This document shows positions 57,541-62,000 of a stretch of 62,000 bases of DNA, in pieces; position 1 is the first letter of the stretch; each line of letters begins with the position of its first letter. A model generated the notes under the pieces. The model searched no databases. It was not told where the DNA came from and saw nothing but the letters and a program-made list of their open reading frames with translations. Position numbers and translations under genes: made by a program. The DNA is from Adiantum capillus-veneris (lineage: Eukaryota; Streptophyta; Polypodiopsida; Polypodiales; Pteridaceae), in the NCBI GenBank assembly GCA_014529385.2, contig CM043954.1, positions 8,517,306 through 8,579,305 on the forward strand, read 5' to 3'.

Positions 57541-58743
57541 ATGGATTTGGCATGTACATCATTGTTAGGGTTTGTGGTTTTCCATACAAAGTTTGATGGC
57601 TCAAACTTTGAGCATTGGAAAGTAGGTATGCATGATGCGTTGACTCAGTTGGGCCAAGTGTTGCCACTACAGGGCATGGATGCTAGGCCAGAGTCAATGA
57701 ATGACGATGAGTGGGAGGACTTGGATGAGCTTGCACGTTCGACGATCATGTTACACCTTGGTAAGTCTGTCTATCGCATTGGGTTGGATGCATGTACAAC
57801 TAGAGAGTTATGGCAAAGATTGTGCAATGCTTTTGGCACAAATGAGTCTAGAGAGATGCCTACAGTCAAAGGACGATCTTGCAGACATAGAGATGTTGTG
57901 TGTTGGCATTGTGGTCATAAAGGGCATGTACGTAGGCGTTGTTTTCGGCGGATGAGACAGCGCAGGAGACAACACATGAGGGATGCTATCACTTTGCATG
58001 ATGTGGGAGCAGATGCAGCGTATGTGGCTACGCATGACGGAGATGTCAACTTTGCTTCCGTATTTACTCTCGACTTTCTTATGTCGGTTTTTGACGACAC
58101 ATTACCTTCGCATTGGATACTAGATGTGAGTGCTAGGTTTCACGTCACACCGAGTTGTGAATGGTTTAGCACATATGCTAGTGGTATGCTTGGACATGTG
58201 TGTCTAGCTGATGGTTTAGTGCATGACATAGTTGGTGCAGGAGATGTCAGACTATCGTTACCGACTGGTGCATCATATGTGTTGCAAGATGTATGCCATG
58301 TGCTAGGTTTGACGTAGAGCTTGATCTCTGTAAGTCACTTACGAAACAGTGGATGCCAGGTAGTGCTGGATGAGAACAGTTTCCGATTGCATCGTAGACA
58401 ACTAGTCATAGCTAGAGGTGCTAGTGTTGGCACGATTCATGAGATGCGAGTACGTCATGTGCAAGACGGCACAATTTTCGTGAGTATGCAGCCATGCGAA
58501 GAGATGAGGCATGTCTCCTTTGCGAATAGGTTGCATGATGCTCCAGTTTGTGAGCATGTTGAACCAGTTGTGCAGATAGTTGTGAAGCAGGGCATGTCAT
58601 TTGTGGATGCGATGACGGATATGGATGGCTTGAGTGATGAGGATTCAGCCGTGATTCAGTCATTCATGGATATGCTTAGGCCAGAGGCTGATGTATGTGA
58701 GTTAGAGCTAGGCATTGCTCTTACCACACAGGGTTCAGGATAG
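57541..58743 (+). pseudogene. gag-protease of element S
   Basis: I take ATG 57541 (MDLACTSLLG) as the start because it directly precedes the conserved copia gag opening KFDGSNFEHWKVGM. The frame has one stop (TAG, 58315-58317) and ends with TAG at 58741. Gag is short: after ARSTIMLHLGKSV and LWQRLCNAFGTNE it jumps to a basic stretch and the knuckle CWHCGHKGHVRRRC (about 57901-57942), so the middle of gag is deleted. The protease reads HWILDVSARFHVTPSCEWFS. The catalytic D-S-G-A of copia has become D-V-S-A, so it is probably inactive. After the stop come SLISVSHLRNSGCQVVLDE and an acidic tail without any integrase motif. Confidence 0.85.
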
Positions 58744-59237
58744 ATAGATGCTCTTGGTGCACATGTGACATGCGATGGACACGAGGATGGATTCCAGGGA
58801 TCGGAGTTCGAGTGTCAAGGTGATTTCCATGAGTGGAGTTCTGAGCCAGATTTGACTGAGATGGTCAGATTGGCAGATATTGTTAGGATTGCAAGCATTT
58901 GGGAGTCTCATGTACGAGATACTCATCTCGAGACCCGAGATTGCATTTGCAGTAGGTGCGGTTGCAGTGGGAGCAGTTAGTCGTGTAGTGTGACTGACGT
59001 TGGCCTTGAGCATAGGGGTGCTTTGCAACGCATGGTGAGATACCTGCAGGATGTGTGCGGCTTTGGTGAGGAGTATGGTGTCGATCGATCTATACTTCCT
59101 TTACAATTAGAGCTGGATGCACACAAATTCAGTGAGCCAGTGGGCGTTGGATGAGGTCATACTTGTGATGGCCTTGTACAGGTTTTGTACGGTTTTCTTT
59201 TCTCTCTCACGGCCACATTGGCCTTTACGTGGGAGGT
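58744..59237 (+). other. 3' part of element S
   Basis: No recognised domain; one 71-codon frame (58765-58980) is acidic. GTGGGAGG just before 59238 can serve as polypurine tract. Confidence 0.5.
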
Positions 59238-59432
59238 TGTTGGGGTAAAGCCCCATGTGGCCGGTTAGGCCAGGTGCCCACCCACTATACTTATTCATTA
59301 TGTACATAATAGAATAAGGGGGCTCACATGTATAGAGTGAGTTTTAGCCCCTGGAAACACAAGGTCTCCTCTTCTCCTCTCTTCTCCATTGCTGCACACA
59401 CCACAAACACACGCTCTCGCTCGCGCACTTCA
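59238..59432 (+). mobile_element. 3' LTR of element S
   Basis: 195 bp, TGTTGGGGTAAAG...CACTTCA. It is followed by ACTGGTCGG. A clear target-site duplication is not visible. Confidence 0.88.
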
Positions 59433-60429
59433 ACTGGTCGGTGGCCGAATTTCAACGGCCAGTTGCCACGTTCTAAGTGGACTTGTCTACAAAAAAGCGG
59501 CTACACATGAGCACATGGAGAGTCCTACGTGGAGTTGGCTATCTAAGGGCGGCTACATATGTGCATTTACAGGATCCCTTACATCTATATAAGGAGGCCT
59601 TATCCATGAGTATTCTCAACACTATACATTAGAGGTGTGCACACTTGACACATACACACACACGCACACACACACACGCATCCTTGTTGAAGGATTGTTA
59701 GCCCCTTGTATTTCCTGCTTGCTCTAGTTTTCTAAATTGCCATCTAAGCTCTACCTTGAGAGCGCATGGGTGGATGATGCCATCACTTTGTAATAGTGTG
59801 ATAATCTAAAGTTTTTTATTTTTCGTTAATCTACTTTGCATCGTATCTCTCTCTACTTTCCTTGCTACTAGATCCTTATTATATTTTTCATTTCTTACAC
59901 TTTTATTTCTTTTGTTAGTGGGTCAATCCTTACAATAAGGCTTTTACTGCTATATACCCACTATATGTCCTGATAGCTAGAATGTTCCATCTTTTAATTG
60001 GTTGTATTATACCAACCACTATATGTGAGTCAATTTCTAAGATGTTTAGAAAGCCATGTAGAATCAACTCTTTCTTGCAAACATATTCTACAAGATAAGT
60101 GAGATACTATCACATTCGACTCAAGAAGACGTGTGTAGGTGCTATCTTAGTGAAAGAGGGTTTTTTGGGCTTCCTTTGGAAGACCCGCAACAATAATTAC
60201 TTATGTTGTGAATTGATCTTGCTCTTTTGTTTCAAGATTAATGATTGTTCTTGTGCTTTGCATGAACTCTTGATTGTTGGAAGACTTTGGGGACAAAGTT
60301 ATGTTTTCGTTCAATTCAACATTCAAATATCTAGTTATTTGACATGTATGGCCTATCAAAGATAATTCTTATAAAATGTTGACTTTTTTTTTTTTGGTAG
60401 CTAGTAAAATGTTTTGTTGCTTGTTTAAC
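59433..60429. other. Gene-free stretch with TATA-like site and CA repeat
   Basis: TATATAAG at 59586-59593 and a CA-rich run at 59655-59685 suggest the U3/R part of another decayed LTR, but no ends can be named. The 88-codon frame at 60099-60365 is not recognisable. Confidence 0.35.
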
Positions 60430-61710
60430 TTGTCTTTTTTTTTTTTGTTGTTGTTGCAAAACTCACAAGTGTGAGTGATGCATAGTAAAAAAAAGTAAAT
60501 TACAAAGCAGCCTCAAGCTCATGTTGAGCCTTGAGGGACAGAAGGTTACACATCAATCCCTTATACTGCCTAGCTTGATCAGATGGTGAGAGTTTCCCTA
60601 ATTTAATCCTTTGAGTTATATCTTTTACTTTTCACCCATATTAACTCTTTACTTTCTTGTACAATCTCCAAAAATCTAGCCACAAAGAGGTCGCTATGGA
60701 ATACGCGGCAATTCCTAGCCTTCCAAATATTGTCGAAGAAACAGTATCTAACAATTCGAGTACAGACAAGCGATGCAGAACTTTGAAACTGTTTCCCACC
60801 GATGCACAAATCTTTCTTGAAAAGCCCTATCTTCTACGCTCTTTGTATCCATTTGCACACTTTTCCTGCTAGGCCTCTAATGGCCGGCGGGCATTTTATG
60901 AATAGGTGGGCGACCTCTTCACTAGACAAACTACACCCTGAACATATTTCAGACCCAATACCGCGTGCTTGTATCTTTACGCATGTCGGCAAGGCCCCCC
61001 ATAAAACCTTCCATGGAAATATCTTCATAAAACTAAGCCACTGTGGGTTCCAGATGTTCTTCATGACCTCCACCCATCTAACCTTCGTCCATTGCTTCTT
61101 CCACTGCTTGTTCAATGGGACAAACCAATCTTCCTCGTGTATTAACACTTGGTAGATGCCCTTGGTATGATGTTTAAAGAAATGGATACTGAAAAGCCAT
61201 TTCCAAGATTTCCACTCCAAAGCAGATTCACAGATTGGCATCACAACACTGGCCAGGCCTTCTACTACTCTGCTAACAAGCAGCTTCTCACTGCCGTTGA
61301 GTTGAAAGTGGGCTGCCGCCTGGTGGAAGGATTTCTAGCACTTGCTATTCCTATCCCAAAAGTGGCTCAATGGAGGCCTTTATTGTTGATTCTTCTTACA
61401 ATTTCTCTCCAATAAGGGTTCAAGATTACACCAACAAATTTAGAAAGCCAAGGGAACCAGTGAGAGATGGAGTTTTGGAAGTACGTGATTAATTAGCCCC
61501 ATTATAGTACCCTTGATGGTTTATTCTGATTTCACACCAGCTCTCCCATGATGCCACTCAAAATCAGCCTAGACCACGCTGGGAAAAATAGTTTTTCCTG
61601 TATCTGAAGCCCTTTCCACTGACCACCATCAGAGCAAAGTCTTGCCTTGTCTATCATATCCTTGATCATGAAAACCCAAGATTGGTCTTGTTTTGCAATT
61701 GAGACTTTTG
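60430..61710 (-). pseudogene. L1-type LINE, 3' part with RT zinc-binding region
   Basis: In minus order, WVFMIKDMIDKARLCSDGGQWKG (about 61685-61615) and KFVGVILNPYWREIVRRINN (about 61455-61395) belong to the region after the RT core of plant L1 elements. The frame 61244-60834 holds LSFMKIFPWKVLWGALPTCVKIQARG and ICSGCSLSSEEVAHLFIKCP, the zf-RVT domain (C-x2-C...H-x4-C). The frame 60809-60603 (DNIWKARNCRVFHSDL) is the usual C-terminal end. T runs at 60433-60446 and 60384-60398 would be the poly(A) side of the inserted copy. Frame changes and stops are present; the RT core itself is missing. Confidence 0.8.
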
Positions 61711-61734
61711 CCAGTCCATAATTCCTCTAGAATT

Positions 61735-62000
61735 TTAAAATAAAAGGAGAACTAGGTGACCTGTTGATGATGTGCACTGCTGTCAGAACAGCTTCCCCCC
61801 AAAACTCTGGAGTAAGCTTCGCCATAGACATCATAGAGACAACTCGCTCTTGAATCGTACGATTCATTCTTTCAGCTATCCCATTTTGTGCAGGTGTGTA
61901 TGGATCAGTAAACTGCCGCCGAATGCCTCTTCTATTGCAAAAATCCTTGAACTCTGTGGAGACGTATTCTCCACCATTGTCCGTGCGAAAAGCTTTGAGC
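61735..62000 (-). pseudogene. Copia integrase fragment at the window edge
   Basis: From the window end downward the minus strand reads KAFRTDNGGEYVSTEFKDFC, QFTDPYTPAQNGIAERMNRT, VVSMMSMAKLTPEFWGEAV and INRSPSSP. These are the second catalytic Asp (TDNGGEY) and final Glu (NGIAERMNRT) of a copia integrase core. The reading is open over the visible 85 residues. Below 61735 similarity stops and LINE sequence begins. The rest lies outside the window. Confidence 0.9.

Larger units (their letters stand above)
55783..59432 (+). mobile_element. Element S: compact non-autonomous copia
   Basis: Two nearly matching 194-195 bp LTRs (55783-55976, 59238-59432) enclose a PBS, a 1.5-kb leader and one gag-protease frame. 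Integrase, RT and RNase H are absent, so it depends on another copia. Its total length of 3.65 kb is well below the 5 kb or so of an autonomous copia. The close match of the LTRs argues for a fairly recent insertion. Confidence 0.88.

Noticed and set aside
57808-58100. Minus-strand frames within element S
   Set aside because: Antisense shadows of the gag-protease frame; orientation of S is fixed by the PBS and LTRs.
60099-60365. An 88-codon frame as a gene
   Set aside because: No known pattern, no neighbouring signals and AT-rich composition; chance frame.

Overview
The window is a stretch of repeat-rich plant nuclear DNA. The evidence is the LTR retrotransposons present: Ty3/gypsy of the chromovirus type and of the Athila/Tat type, plus Ty1/copia. 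Their primer-binding sites match plant initiator tRNA-Met or tRNA-Asp. There is also an L1-type LINE with an RT zinc-binding region and several long (GA)n tracts. I found no host gene, tRNA, rRNA or CRISPR array; every recognisable protein belongs to a mobile element. The dense nesting suggests a large genome such as a fern or gymnosperm, but the species cannot be fixed from this sequence.

Layout. 1-3430 (minus): a decayed gag-protease piece, an LTR of family P (1866-2761), its polypurine tract and an unknown ORF. 5390-11570 (minus): chromovirus A (LTR, PBS, gag, protease, RT, integrase; RNase H deleted) fused at about 6705 to gag-protease of a second copy, B. 12318-14431: integrase and RNase H remnants in both orientations. 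14440-15801 and 28498-about 32060: an outer Athila/Tat-like gypsy element split by element Q (15802-27735, with an extra inverted LTR piece to 28497). 32060-37837: remnants of P-type LTR and leader DNA. 37838-45037: element R, with 2.6-kb LTRs and a single long gag-containing ORF. 45038-about 48430: a truncated copia element, T. 49283-51981: element U, a gag-only copia-like element whose LTR carries a (GA)n tract split by a MITE. 51982-54830: element V, an LTR pair around an acidic ORF. 54836-55300: a P-type LTR piece. 55783-59432: element S, a compact gag-protease copia with 194-bp LTRs. 60430-62000: a LINE 3' end and a copia integrase.

Two themes stand out. First, at least four separate elements (Q, R, S, U) keep gag, sometimes with protease, but have no RT or integrase, so they would depend on enzymes from other elements; V may be a fifth. 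Second, the untranslated leader of Q holds six copies of an 18-22 bp palindrome (AGTCTATCGCGATAGACT type). Five of them sit 298-299 bp apart in otherwise diverged repeat units. Leader DNA of family P holds a palindrome of the same design (CATGGATCGCGATCCATG) with the same central TCGCGA but different arms. A self-complementary six-base loop on family-specific stems resembles a retroviral RNA dimerisation hairpin. This is my main candidate for an undescribed system.
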